A stretch of DNA of 16,737 nt from an uncultured Burkholderiales bacterium (GTDB lineage: Bacteria; Pseudomonadota; Gammaproteobacteria; Burkholderiales; Burkholderiaceae_E), in the NCBI GenBank assembly GCA_903923345.1, contig CAIXXI010000236.1:1-16737 (forward strand), read 5' to 3'. The first letter of the stretch is position 1. Every line of letters starts with the position of its first letter. Below, piece by piece: positions 1 through 7,751 of the stretch. The notes below the pieces were generated by a model. The model was given only the letters and a program-made list of their open reading frames with translations. It was not told where the DNA came from and ran no database searches. A program made the position numbers and the translations under genes.

Positions 1-1392
1 CGGCCCGGGCGTGCCCGCACCCACACCTGCAAATTCGCCCTGCAGGATGCGATAGGCGCGATTGGCGAAGATCAGGATGGTGATGTCCAGCCCCTCGCGG
101 GCCATGGTCCAGAGCGACTGGATGGTGTACATCGCACTGCCATCGCCTTCGAGCACCAGCACCTTGCGGTCGGGCGCGGCGATGGCCGCACCAATCGCCG
201 TGGGCAACCCAAAGCCGATCGAGCCGCCGCAGGAGGTGAGGAAATCATGCGGCGCGGCCATCGCAGTCACCGGGCCGAGCGCTCGCCCGCCGGTCACCGA
301 CTCATCGACGACAATCCCCTGCTCGGGGATCAATGCAGCGATCACCTGCCCGATGCCTTCGAGCGTCAGCGGGCCTTCTGGGCGGGCCGGTCGCTTCAGC
401 TCGGACACGCCCTTGGGCGGATGCTTTCTGGCGCCCAGCGCATCGGCAAGGGCCATCAGCGTGCCGTTCAGATCGTCGCCGACATCGGCGATCTGCAAGA
501 CGCGGGCGTCTGCAGGCGACTGACGCCCGGGCTTGTCCGGATAGGCGAAGAAGGACACCGGCTCGGGGGCACCGATCAGGAGGATGTTGCGAAACGGCTT
601 GAGCACATTCATGGCCGCTTCGGGGACATACGGAATGCGCGGGGCATTGACCCGACCCGCGCCGCGCTGGATGCGCGCCACTGCAAATTCGGACATCACC
701 GAACAACCGGTTGCCGCCGCAATCTGGCCGGCCAGGGCCAGGCCTGCCTCGTGGCAGGCGATGCCGCCCAGCAGAATCAGGGTCGGCTCGCCCGAGCGCA
801 ACACGGCTGCCGCCGCATCGATCATCGCGCCGTGGGCCGCACCACGGGCCAACCGCATCGACCGGCCGGTGCTGGCCTGTCGATCCGGCGCCACGTCATT
901 CCAGGCACAGTCAGCCGGCAGCACCAGTGTGGCAATGCGCCCCGGCGGGGTGGCCGCCGCCTGAACCGCAGCACGGGTAGCGGCCTGCACGCCCACCGAC
1001 GAGCCGATGGTGTGCACCCAGTTCGACATCGGTCGGGCCACGCCTTCGATGTCCGATGTCAGCGGCGCATTCAACGCAATATGGGCCGTGCCGTGCTCTC
1101 CGACCACGTTGACGATGCCGGAGTGGGCTTTTCGGGCGTTGTGCAGATTCGCCAGGCCATTGGCCAGGCCCGGCCCAAGGTGCAGCAGGGTGGAGGCCGG
1201 TGTCTGCGACATGCGCCAGTAGCCATCGGCTGCGCCCGTCACCACGCCTTCGAACAGGCCGAGCACGCAGCGCATGCCCTCGACGCGGTCAAGCGCCGCA
1301 ACGAAGTGCATCTCGGACGTTCCGGGGTTGGTAAAGCACACCTCGACGCCTTCATCGAGCAGGGTACGGACCAGGCTTTCTGCACCATTCAT
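1..1392 (-). CDS. ThDP-dependent acetolactate synthase-like enzyme (3' end missing)
   Basis: The reading frame is open for 464 codons from the ATG at 1392 to the left edge, so the C-terminus (probably about 50 residues) is missing. It is a three-domain thiamine-diphosphate enzyme of the acetolactate synthase / benzoylformate decarboxylase superfamily. The N-terminus has NPGTSEM (residues 22-28) and a Glu in LFEG (E48), the position that activates the ThDP aminopyrimidine ring. Near the end is the ThDP/Mg motif GDGS (416-419) followed by Asn at 444. It resembles the group often annotated 'acetolactate synthase large subunit' that lacks a regulatory small-subunit gene next door. The true substrate cannot be read from sequence; an organic-acid decarboxylase or carboligase is as likely as branched-chain amino acid synthesis. 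The start is supported by GAGGAGA eight bases upstream. It begins 19 bases after the ppk1 stop, so co-transcription with ppk1 is plausible. Family is sure, reaction is not. Confidence 0.88.
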   Translation of the reverse strand, partial: MNGAESLVRTLLDEGVEVCFTNPGTSEMHFVAALDRVEGMRCVLGLFEGVVTGAADGYWRMSQTPASTLLHLGPGLANGLANLHNARKAHSGIVNVVGEHGTAHIALNAPLTSDIEGVARPMSNWVHTIGSSVGVQAATRAAVQAAATPPGRIATLVLPADCAWNDVAPDRQASTGRSMRLARGAAHGAMIDAAAAVLRSGEPTLILLGGIACHEAGLALAGQIAAATGCSVMSEFAVARIQRGAGRVNAPRIPYVPEAAMNVLKPFRNILLIGAPEPVSFFAYPDKPGRQSPADARVLQIADVGDDLNGTLMALADALGARKHPPKGVSELKRPARPEGPLTLEGIGQVIAALIPEQGIVVDESVTGGRALGPVTAMAAPHDFLTSCGGSIGFGLPTAIGAAIAAPDRKVLVLEGDGSAMYTIQSLWTMAREGLDITILIFANRAYRILQGEFAGVGAGTPGP

Positions 1393-1400
1393 CGTTTGAA

Positions 1401-1407
1401 TCTCCTC
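1401..1407 (-). promoter_or_regulatory. Shine-Dalgarno site of the ThDP enzyme gene
   Basis: The minus strand reads GAGGAGA, eight bases before the ATG at 1392. It lies entirely within the 19-base gap after ppk1. This fixes the start and shows the ThDP enzyme gene has its own ribosome entry, although no promoter fits in the gap. Confidence 0.75.
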
Positions 1408-1411
1408 GTTG

Positions 1412-3484
1412 TTATGCGGCCGGCGCGGCCAGTTTCTCGAGCAAGGCTTTTTGCGACACCAGCACCCGCTCACCGCGCGGCTTGCGGCGGGTATAGCCGC
1501 CATCCGCGTCCATGGTCCAGGCTGATGCGTTATCGCGCAGGTGCACCGCAATGCCCTCGGAGAGCACCCGCGCCTTGAGCCTGCGGTCCCGAACCGGGAA
1601 GGCCACCTCGACCCGACGGAACAGGTTGCGACCCATCCAGTCGGCAGACGCCAACCAGACCTCGTCGGCCCCATCGGCTTTGAAGTGATAGATGCGGCTG
1701 TGCTCGAGGAAGCGCCCGATCACCGAGCGGACCCGGATGTTGTCGGACAGGCCCGGCACGCCGGGGCGCAGGGCGCACACGCCTCGAACGATCAGGTCGA
1801 TCTTCACGCCGGCCTGGCTGGCCTGATACAGGGCTTCGATGACCCGCGGCTCCAGCAGCGCATTGATCTTGGCGGCGATGTAGGCCTTGCGCCCGGCCCG
1901 GGCGACCTCGGCCTCGCGATGGATGGCAGCGAGGATGTGATCGGCCAGGGTGAACGGTGCCTGCAGCAGGCAGCGCAGATTGACCGCGTGGCCGGTGCCG
2001 GTGAGTCGGCGAAAGATCTCGTGGACGTCGGCGCAGATATCAGGGTCGGCGGTGAACAGCCCGAAGTCTTCATAGAGCCGCGCCGTTCGCGGGTGGTAAT
2101 TGCCGGTGCCCAGGTGGGCATAGCGCTTGAGCGCGCCATTTTCGCGGCGCAGCAGCATGGTGAGCTTGGCATGGGTCTTGTGGCCCACCACGCCATAGAC
2201 CACATGGGCGCCCACCTCTTCGAGACGGCGCGCCCAGTTGATGTTGGCCTCTTCGTCGAAACGGGCCATCAGCTCGACCACCACAGTGACTTCCTTGCCG
2301 GCCCGGGCTGCCGCGACCAGCGACTCCATCAGCGCGGAGTCAGACCCGGTGCGATAGATGGTCTGCTTGATCGCCACCACCTGCGGGTCGGCAGCGGCAC
2401 TGCGCAAGAAGTCCATCACCGGCACGAAGGATTCGTAGGGATGATGCAGCAGGATGTCCTGGCGGGTGATCGCACCAAAGCGATCGCCCTCGGAAAAGGC
2501 CGCCGGAATCCCCGGCTCGAAGGGCGGGAACTTCAGGTCGGGGCGGTCGACCAGATCGATCACCTGCTGCAGGCGCACCAGATTCACCGGGCCTTCGACG
2601 CGATAGCAGTCCTGTTCGGTCAGGTCGAATTCCCCCTTGAGGAGTTCGAGCACCCGCTCGCCCATGGCGGCCGACACCTCCAACCGGACTTCATCGCCGT
2701 ACTGGCGCTGGGTCAGCTCGGAGTGCAGCGCCTGGCGCAGGTCGGTGATGTCGTCCTCATCCAGAAACAGCTCGCTGTTGCGAGTGACCCGGAATTGATT
2801 CACCGAGCGCAGGGTCAGGCCGGGAAACAGGCGTTCGACAAAGCCACCCACGATCGAGGTCAGCAGCATCAATCCATGGGGCGCGCCGGCGACTTCCTTG
2901 GGAACCTTGATCACTCGGGGCAGCGTGCGCGGCGCCTGCACGATGGCAATGTCGGCCTTGCGCCCGAAGGCATCGATGCCGTCGAGTTCGATCACGAAGT
3001 TCAGCGACTTGTTGAGAATGCGCGGAAACGGATGCGCTGGATCAAGTGCGATCGGTGTGAGCAGGGGCTCGATCTGGTCAACGAAGACTTTCTCGGCCCA
3101 GGCACGCTGGGCCTCGTTCCAGTCCGAACTGAGCAGAATCTCGACGCCTTGCTCCGACAAGGCCGGGAACATGACCTCGTTGAGCAGTTCGTACTGATGG
3201 GCCACCAGACGGCCTGCCCGGCGCGACACCGCAGTGAGCGCCTCGGACACCGGGCCGGAATCCAGCTGAGTCTCCGGGTCGAGCCTCATGAATTCCTTGA
3301 GCTCGGCCACCCTCACTTCGAAGAGTTCGTCGAGGTTATTGCTGACGATGGTCAGGTAGCGCAGCCGCTCTAGGAGGGGGATCGAAGTGTCTTCGGCCTG
3401 GGCGAGCACGCGCTCATTGAAGGCGAGAATGCCGAGTTCGCGGTTGAGCAGCCGCAATGAGCCGCCGGTGTCGGTCTGTGGCAC
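1412..3484 (-). CDS. ppk1: Polyphosphate kinase 1
   Basis: PPK1 reversibly transfers the terminal phosphate of ATP to a growing inorganic polyphosphate chain. The 690-residue product has the normal family length and domain order: N-terminal domain from LLNRELGILAFNERVL, middle (head) domain, then two C-terminal phospholipase-D-like domains. The histidine that becomes phosphorylated is in GHKTHAKL (H438). The second conserved active-site histidine is in FLEHSRIYHF (H595). YAHLGTGNYHPRTARLYEDF and GVCALRPG are also typical. The start is GTG at 3484, preceded by GGAG at 3496-3499 with an 11-base spacer. The frame stays open upstream through the antisense of ppx, but nothing PPK-like precedes this GTG. 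It is divergent from ppx, with about 42 bases between them containing a perfect palindrome. The ThDP enzyme gene follows 19 bases downstream. No frameshift was seen. Confidence 0.97.
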   Translation of the reverse strand: MPQTDTGGSLRLLNRELGILAFNERVLAQAEDTSIPLLERLRYLTIVSNNLDELFEVRVAELKEFMRLDPETQLDSGPVSEALTAVSRRAGRLVAHQYELLNEVMFPALSEQGVEILLSSDWNEAQRAWAEKVFVDQIEPLLTPIALDPAHPFPRILNKSLNFVIELDGIDAFGRKADIAIVQAPRTLPRVIKVPKEVAGAPHGLMLLTSIVGGFVERLFPGLTLRSVNQFRVTRNSELFLDEDDITDLRQALHSELTQRQYGDEVRLEVSAAMGERVLELLKGEFDLTEQDCYRVEGPVNLVRLQQVIDLVDRPDLKFPPFEPGIPAAFSEGDRFGAITRQDILLHHPYESFVPVMDFLRSAAADPQVVAIKQTIYRTGSDSALMESLVAAARAGKEVTVVVELMARFDEEANINWARRLEEVGAHVVYGVVGHKTHAKLTMLLRRENGALKRYAHLGTGNYHPRTARLYEDFGLFTADPDICADVHEIFRRLTGTGHAVNLRCLLQAPFTLADHILAAIHREAEVARAGRKAYIAAKINALLEPRVIEALYQASQAGVKIDLIVRGVCALRPGVPGLSDNIRVRSVIGRFLEHSRIYHFKADGADEVWLASADWMGRNLFRRVEVAFPVRDRRLKARVLSEGIAVHLRDNASAWTMDADGGYTRRKPRGERVLVSQKALLEKLAAPAA

Positions 3485-3512
3485 GTTTGATGGGTCTCCG
3501 TGGGTAGGACGC

Positions 3513-3529
3513 CATTCTGCGGCAGAATG
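3513..3529. promoter_or_regulatory. Perfect palindrome between ppk1 and ppx, candidate operator
   Basis: CATTCTGC (3513-3520) and GCAGAATG (3522-3529) are perfect reverse complements around a single G. After one mismatched pair, two more pairs match (3510-3511 with 3531-3532). The site lies in the very short divergent gap between ppk1 (start 3484) and ppx (ATG 3527 or 3536). It overlaps the first possible ppx ATG. A dimeric repressor or activator could control both genes from here. Alternatively, the RNA hairpin could sequester the ppx start. It does not match the PhoB box consensus. The palindrome is directly visible; its function is inferred. Confidence 0.45.
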
Positions 3530-5032
3530 TCGCCGATGCCATTCTCTCACCTGCTCGCCGCGGTCGATCTCGGCTCCAACAGTTTTCGGCTGGTTGTCGG
3601 CCGAATCGAGTCGAGCCCGGTCGGAGACCAGATCCGTCCTGTCGACCAGATCAAGGAAACCGTCCGCCTGGCCGCAGGGCTGAGCGACAGCGGCGTGCTG
3701 TCGCAGGCGGCGCAGGATCGCGCCATTGCTGCGCTTCAGCGCTTCGGTGAGCGCCTGCGCTCGTTCAAGCCGGACACCGTGCGTGCGGTGGCCACCAACA
3801 CCTTTCGGGTCGCCCGCGACGCACCGGCGTTTCTGGAGCGGGCCCAGCACGCCCTGGGCTTTCCGATCGAGGTGATTGCCGGACGCGAGGAAGCCCGACT
3901 GATCTACCTCGGTGCAGCCCACACCCTTCCGGCCGATGGCCGCAAGCGCCTGGTCATCGACATCGGCGGCGGTTCGACCGAATGCATCGTCGGCACCGAC
4001 TACCGCAGCGACCTGCTCGAATCGGTGACGCTGGGCTGCGTGAGCCTGTCGCAGCGCTTCTTCCCGGACGGCCTGATCGACCGGACCACTTACTACAAGG
4101 CCCGGCTGACCTGCCGCGATGCACTGGCGCCCTTGTCCGAGCGCTACCGCGAAACCGGATGGCAGGCCGCCATCGGCACCTCGGGCAGTGCCAAGAGCCT
4201 GTGGCAGATCGCTCAGGTCGATTTCGGCGAAGACCGCCTGAGCGTCGATGTGCTGGACATGATCGAGTCGGCGGTGCTCAAGGCCGGCCACATCGATCGG
4301 CTTCGATTCGAAGGCCTCAAGCCCGACCGCAGGCCGGTGCTGCCGGGTGGGCTGGCGATGATGAGCGCTGCCTTCGAGGAATTCGGCATCCGCTCGCTCG
4401 ACTACTGCGACGGAGCGCTGCGCGAAGGCGTGCTCTACGACCTGCTCGGGCGTTCCACCGGCGCCGACATGCGCGCAATCACCGTGGCCCGCATGATCCG
4501 CAGGGCCGGGCTGGATGAAGCCCACGGGCGCGGCGTGTCGGAACTCGCCACCACGCTCTACCGCGAAGCCTCGCGCGCCAACGAAGACGAGATCAACCGC
4601 GGCACGCGCCTGCTGTCCTGGGCCGCGCAGTTGTGCGAAATCGGCATGTCGATTGCCCACATCGACTACCACAAGCACGGCGGCTACATCCTGGGCCACT
4701 GCGACATGCCCGGCTTCTCCGAAGAGGAGCAGACGCAGATTTCGGAGATGGTTCTGGGTCAGACCGGCGGCCTGACCAAGATGCGCCCCCTGATGCTCCT
4801 GCACGAGGAATGGTTGCGGGTGCTGTGTCTGCGTCTGGCGGTGATTTTCCATCGCCGTCGCGACGGACAGTTGCCGCCCTGGATCAAGCTGCGGGTCAAG
4901 AGCAGCGGCGCGCGCATCGAGTTGCCGGCGCCCTGGATCAAGGACCATCCGCTGACCGATCAATCCCTGGAACTTGAATCGGCAGAGTGGTCGCGGGCCG
5001 GGCCCTGGAGCCTGAACTACCTGCTGGACTGA
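3527..5032 (+). CDS. ppx: Exopolyphosphatase (Ppx/GppA family)
   Basis: The enzyme removes orthophosphate from the ends of polyphosphate, opposing the neighbouring PPK1. It has the actin/Hsp70-like fold of the family. Phosphate-1 motif DLGSNSFRL is at residues 14-22, the catalytic glutamate region AGREEARL at about 118-125, and phosphate-2 motif DIGGGSTE at 145-152. The third conserved segment, VLPGGLAMMSAAFEEFGI, is followed by a long C-terminal HD-like helical domain containing HIDYHKHGGYIL. At about 501 residues it is the long Ppx type rather than the short ~300-residue form. pppGpp phosphatase (GppA) activity cannot be excluded. Possible starts are GTG 3500, ATG 3527 and ATG 3536. None has a good Shine-Dalgarno sequence, and 3536 leaves the palindrome just upstream instead of inside the gene. 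It converges with the ferredoxin gene 25 bases downstream. Confidence 0.95.
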   Translation: MSPMPFSHLLAAVDLGSNSFRLVVGRIESSPVGDQIRPVDQIKETVRLAAGLSDSGVLSQAAQDRAIAALQRFGERLRSFKPDTVRAVATNTFRVARDAPAFLERAQHALGFPIEVIAGREEARLIYLGAAHTLPADGRKRLVIDIGGGSTECIVGTDYRSDLLESVTLGCVSLSQRFFPDGLIDRTTYYKARLTCRDALAPLSERYRETGWQAAIGTSGSAKSLWQIAQVDFGEDRLSVDVLDMIESAVLKAGHIDRLRFEGLKPDRRPVLPGGLAMMSAAFEEFGIRSLDYCDGALREGVLYDLLGRSTGADMRAITVARMIRRAGLDEAHGRGVSELATTLYREASRANEDEINRGTRLLSWAAQLCEIGMSIAHIDYHKHGGYILGHCDMPGFSEEEQTQISEMVLGQTGGLTKMRPLMLLHEEWLRVLCLRLAVIFHRRRDGQLPPWIKLRVKSSGARIELPAPWIKDHPLTDQSLELESAEWSRAGPWSLNYLLD

Positions 5033-5057
5033 ACCTCCACGCAGGCTGTCCTGAGGG

Positions 5058-5309
5058 TCAGGGCGTCGAAATGAGGCGCTCGAAGCGCTGCATCAGTTGC
5101 TCGCGTGTCTCGATGCGAGCCGGATCCACTGGAATGCACTCGACCGGGCAGACCTGCCGGCACTGCGGCTCATTGAAGTGGCCCACGCACTCCGTGCAGC
5201 GGTCGGGGTCGATCTGGTAGATCTCCGGACCCATCGAGATGGCCGCGTTGGGGCACTCCGGCTCACAGACGTCGCAGTTGATGCACTCGTCGGTGATGAT
5301 CAGGGCCAT
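5058..5309 (-). CDS. 2[4Fe-4S] ferredoxin, Allochromatium/YfhL type
   Basis: A small cytoplasmic electron carrier of 83 residues. The first cluster motif is C9-x2-C12-x2-C15-x3-C19-P. The second is the long form C38-x2-C41-x8-C50-x3-C54-P, with the inserted loop VGHFNEPQ, plus an extra cysteine at 58. The loop and the C-terminal extension (to residue 83) define the Allochromatium vinosum / YfhL ferredoxin type, which has low-potential clusters. The start is the ATG at 5309; the frame runs further upstream into coaD, but the protein family begins with MALIIT. No strong Shine-Dalgarno sequence is visible. It is the last gene of the M16-rsmD-coaD run, 43 bases after coaD, an arrangement common in betaproteobacteria. 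Its redox partner is unknown. Confidence 0.95.
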   Translation of the reverse strand: MALIITDECINCDVCEPECPNAAISMGPEIYQIDPDRCTECVGHFNEPQCRQVCPVECIPVDPARIETREQLMQRFERLISTP

Positions 5310-5352
5310 GGTGCGTGCGCTGACAACAAAGCGGTCGCAGGCGCCACGCCGT

Positions 5353-5850
5353 TCAGGACGCGCCCGCCTTGCGCTGCGCAACCTTGCGGCGCAGATGCGG
5401 CTCGACCGAGGGCGGAACGAAGCGGCCGAATTCTCCGCCGAACAGCGCAATCTCGCGCACCAGCGTGCCTGAAATGAAGATGTTTTCTTCGGTCGGCGTC
5501 ATGAAAATGGTCTCGACATCCGGCATCAGATAGCGGTTCATACCGGCCATCTGATACTCGTATTCGTAATCGGCCACCGAGCGGATCCCCCGCACGATCG
5601 CATTGGCCTTCTGGCTCAGCACGAAATCGCGCAGCAGCCCCGAAAAACCGACCACCTCAACATTGGGATACTGAGCCAGCGCCTCACGGGCGATCTCGAG
5701 CCTTTCCTCATGGCTGAAGATCGGGTTCTTGGCGCGACTGTCAGCCACCCCGAGGATCGCCTTGTCGAAAATGCGCGCCGCGCGCTTCATGATGTCTTCA
5801 TGCCCACGGGTCAGTGGGTCAAAGGTTCCGGGATAAACGGCGATCGCCAT
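5353..5850 (-). CDS. coaD: Phosphopantetheine adenylyltransferase
   Basis: CoaD transfers AMP from ATP to 4'-phosphopantetheine to give dephospho-CoA, the penultimate step of coenzyme A synthesis in the cytoplasm. The 165-residue length is standard. The nucleotidyltransferase signature PGTFDPLTRGHEDI is at residues 7-20, including T9 and the catalytic H17. The body contains GFSGLLRDF and RGIRSVADYEYEYQMAGMNR. The second signature appears as ISGTLVRE rather than the commoner ISSTxVR. The start ATG at 5850 has GGAG at 5858-5861. Only 2 bases separate it from the rsmD stop, so translational coupling is likely. Confidence 0.97.
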   Translation of the reverse strand: MAIAVYPGTFDPLTRGHEDIMKRAARIFDKAILGVADSRAKNPIFSHEERLEIAREALAQYPNVEVVGFSGLLRDFVLSQKANAIVRGIRSVADYEYEYQMAGMNRYLMPDVETIFMTPTEENIFISGTLVREIALFGGEFGRFVPPSVEPHLRRKVAQRKAGAS

Positions 5851-5852
5851 GA

Positions 5853-6452
5853 TCAGGCTCCTGCAGGCCGATGGGAATCAAACAACAGATGATAGTGGAC
5901 CTGACCGGCGCTGTCGGACCGGTGCAGGGTGAGGCCGGGAATTGCATCGAGCGGAGGCGCCTGCGGTCGCAGCGATTCCGCTGATTCGATGTAGAGCGCA
6001 GCACCCGGGGCCAGCACTGCGGCCAGACTGGGCAGGATGCGCGCCAGTTCGCCGCTGGCAAACGGTGGGTCGAGAAAGACCAGATCGTAGGCGCCTCTGC
6101 GCGCAGACAGCCAGGCCCGCGCATCGGCCTGAACGATCTCGACCGACTCGGCGTTCAGACGCGACTTCAGGTCTTTCAGTGCGGCCACCGCACGGGGCTC
6201 GCGCTCGATGAGGGTCACCTGCGCCGCGCCGCGAGAAGCCGCCTCGAAGCCGAGCGCACCGCTGCCGGCATACAGATCCAGGCAGCGCCAGCCGCTGAGG
6301 TCCTGGCCCAGCCAGTTGAACAGGGTCTCTCGCACCCGGTCGGGCGTGGGACGCAGGCCGGGCAGGTCGAGCACCGCAATGGGCGTGCGCTTCCACTGCC
6401 CGCCGATGATGCGCACCCGCGCCGGCGGGCGTCGATCAGGGCTTTGCTTCAC
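5853..6452 (-). CDS. rsmD: 16S rRNA (guanine(966)-N2)-methyltransferase
   Basis: RsmD methylates G966 of 16S rRNA using S-adenosylmethionine. The start of the fold, RIIGGQWKRTPI, is at about residues 14-25, followed by LRPTPDRVRETLFNWL. The SAM-binding motif DLYAGSGALG is at 59-68 and the catalytic DPPF at 128-131, both typical of N6/N2 methyltransferases. The start is uncertain: GTG 6452, GTG 6458 and TTG 6464 are all in frame and none has a strong Shine-Dalgarno sequence. From GTG 6452 the protein is 199 residues and overlaps the end of the upstream M16 gene by 17 bases. It lies directly upstream of coaD with a 2-base gap, a very common rsmD-coaD pairing. Confidence 0.94.
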   Translation of the reverse strand: MKQSPDRRPPARVRIIGGQWKRTPIAVLDLPGLRPTPDRVRETLFNWLGQDLSGWRCLDLYAGSGALGFEAASRGAAQVTLIEREPRAVAALKDLKSRLNAESVEIVQADARAWLSARRGAYDLVFLDPPFASGELARILPSLAAVLAPGAALYIESAESLRPQAPPLDAIPGLTLHRSDSAGQVHYHLLFDSHRPAGA

Positions 6453-7749
6453 CCGCACCCACAATGACCGTCACGAGTTGCTGCGGGTTCACGTGGCGCG
6501 CGAAGGCCTCGCGCACCCTGGAGGCGGTGACGCGTTCGACCTCGTCGGTCCAGCGGTCGAGGTAATCGAGCGGCAACCGGTACCAGCCGATGTTGGCCAG
6601 ATTGCCCAGGATCTTGCTGTTGGAGTCGATGCGCAGGGCAAATCCGCCGACCAGGTTCTGCTTGGCAGCGATCAATTCGGCCTCGGTCGGACCCGTGCGA
6701 ATGAAGTCGGACAGCGTCTCGCGCACCACGGCCAGCGCCTGATCGGTCTGCGACTTCTGGGTCTGCAGCGACACCATGAAGGGCCCAGGCTGCAGCATCG
6801 GCGAAAAGCCCGAGCCGACGCTGTAGGACAGGCCGCGCTTTTCGCGAACCTCATTGGTCAGGCGCGACACGAATCCGCCGCCACCCAGCACATAGTTGCC
6901 CACGAACAGCGGGAAGAAATCCGGATCACCCCGTGCCATCGCCGGCGCACCGATCAGGATGTGGCTTTGCGATGCCGGATGCGCAATGCGCCGCTCGGTC
7001 GCAGACGGCTTCAGGACAGGCGGCATGGGCGCGGCTGCACTGCCCGCCGGAAGGTCGCGTGTCAGTCGCTCGGCGATGGCTTCGGCTTCAGCGCGGGTGA
7101 TGGCACCGACCATCGAGATGACCGCTGTCTGTGGGCCGAAGCGTTCGCGATGAAAGGCGACCAGGTCATCGCGTCTGACTGCGCCGATCGTTGCCTCGTC
7201 GGCCAGCGTGCCGTAGGGATGCTTCGGATAAACCAGCGGATAAAAGGTGCGCTGGGCAATCGAGCCAGGCTGGGTGAGCGACTCGCGCAGGTTCTGCAAG
7301 GAGCGCTCCTTTTCCCGGGCCAGCAGCGGCTCCGGAAAGGTCGGCTTTGACACCAGGCGGGCGAGCAGGTCGATGGCTGCGTCGCGCTCGGTGCGGCTCG
7401 ACAGCGTGCGCACCGACATGCTGAGCCGATCATCGTCGGCATTGCCACCGCGCAGTGCGCCCAGATCAGCCAGGCGGTCTGCGATCATCGACTCGTCCAG
7501 GCCTTCGGTACCGCGGGCCAGCATGCCGGCGGTCATCGAGGCCAAGCCATCCTTTCCGGCCGGGTCGTGGCGCGAGCCGGCGTCGAAGTCGATGTTGACA
7601 TCGAGCATCGGGATGGAGTCGGCGCGCACGAAATACACGCGCGTGCCACGTGCCGTGGTCCAGTGCTCGATCGGCAGGGCTGCCGAGGCGATCTGACTCA
7701 TCAGCATCAACAGCCAGAACAGGCCTGCGGCAAGGGTTCGGTCGATCAT
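6436..7749 (-). CDS. M16-family peptidase-like subunit without zinc motif
   Basis: A 437-residue periplasmic protein with an N-terminal signal peptide (charged MIDR, hydrophobic core, likely cleavage after IASA at residue 23). It has the duplicated M16 (pitrilysin/MPP) fold. The zinc motif HxxEH is lost: the aligned segment is GLASMTAGM, with S71, A74 and G75 in place of His, Glu and His. The C-terminal half keeps the substrate-binding Arg/Tyr pair in VREKRGLSYSVG (R302, Y309). This is the pattern of the non-zinc partner in two-subunit M16B enzymes. It starts 2 bases after the stop of the zinc-containing M16 gene, with GAGG before the ATG. Together they probably form one protease acting on envelope peptides or proteins; the substrate is unknown. 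Confidence 0.93.
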   Translation of the reverse strand: MIDRTLAAGLFWLLMLMSQIASAALPIEHWTTARGTRVYFVRADSIPMLDVNIDFDAGSRHDPAGKDGLASMTAGMLARGTEGLDESMIADRLADLGALRGGNADDDRLSMSVRTLSSRTERDAAIDLLARLVSKPTFPEPLLAREKERSLQNLRESLTQPGSIAQRTFYPLVYPKHPYGTLADEATIGAVRRDDLVAFHRERFGPQTAVISMVGAITRAEAEAIAERLTRDLPAGSAAAPMPPVLKPSATERRIAHPASQSHILIGAPAMARGDPDFFPLFVGNYVLGGGGFVSRLTNEVREKRGLSYSVGSGFSPMLQPGPFMVSLQTQKSQTDQALAVVRETLSDFIRTGPTEAELIAAKQNLVGGFALRIDSNSKILGNLANIGWYRLPLDYLDRWTDEVERVTASRVREAFARHVNPQQLVTVIVGAGEAKP

Positions 7750-7751
7750 GG

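Noticed and set aside
247..1578. 443-codon plus-strand frame over the ThDP enzyme gene.
   Set aside because: The minus strand encodes a continuous ThDP enzyme here with conserved motifs; the plus-strand frame is rich in Arg, His and Gly and matches no family.
1541..3373. 610-codon plus-strand open frame across ppk1.
   Set aside because: It is antisense to a complete ppk1 with all active-site residues; its translation shows only shadow-type composition and no recognisable domain.
3485..4963. The ppk1 frame stays open upstream for almost 500 more codons, antisense to ppx, giving an apparent 1183-residue protein.
   Set aside because: The extra part is low-complexity His/Gln/Arg/Ala-rich sequence with no PPK homology, lies exactly opposite ppx, and a GTG with a Shine-Dalgarno sequence sits where PPK1 begins. 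It is a GC-rich shadow frame.
5033..5057. Possible terminator between convergent ppx and the ferredoxin gene (CAGG-CTGT-CCTG).
   Set aside because: The stem is only four pairs with no T-run; not enough to call a terminator.
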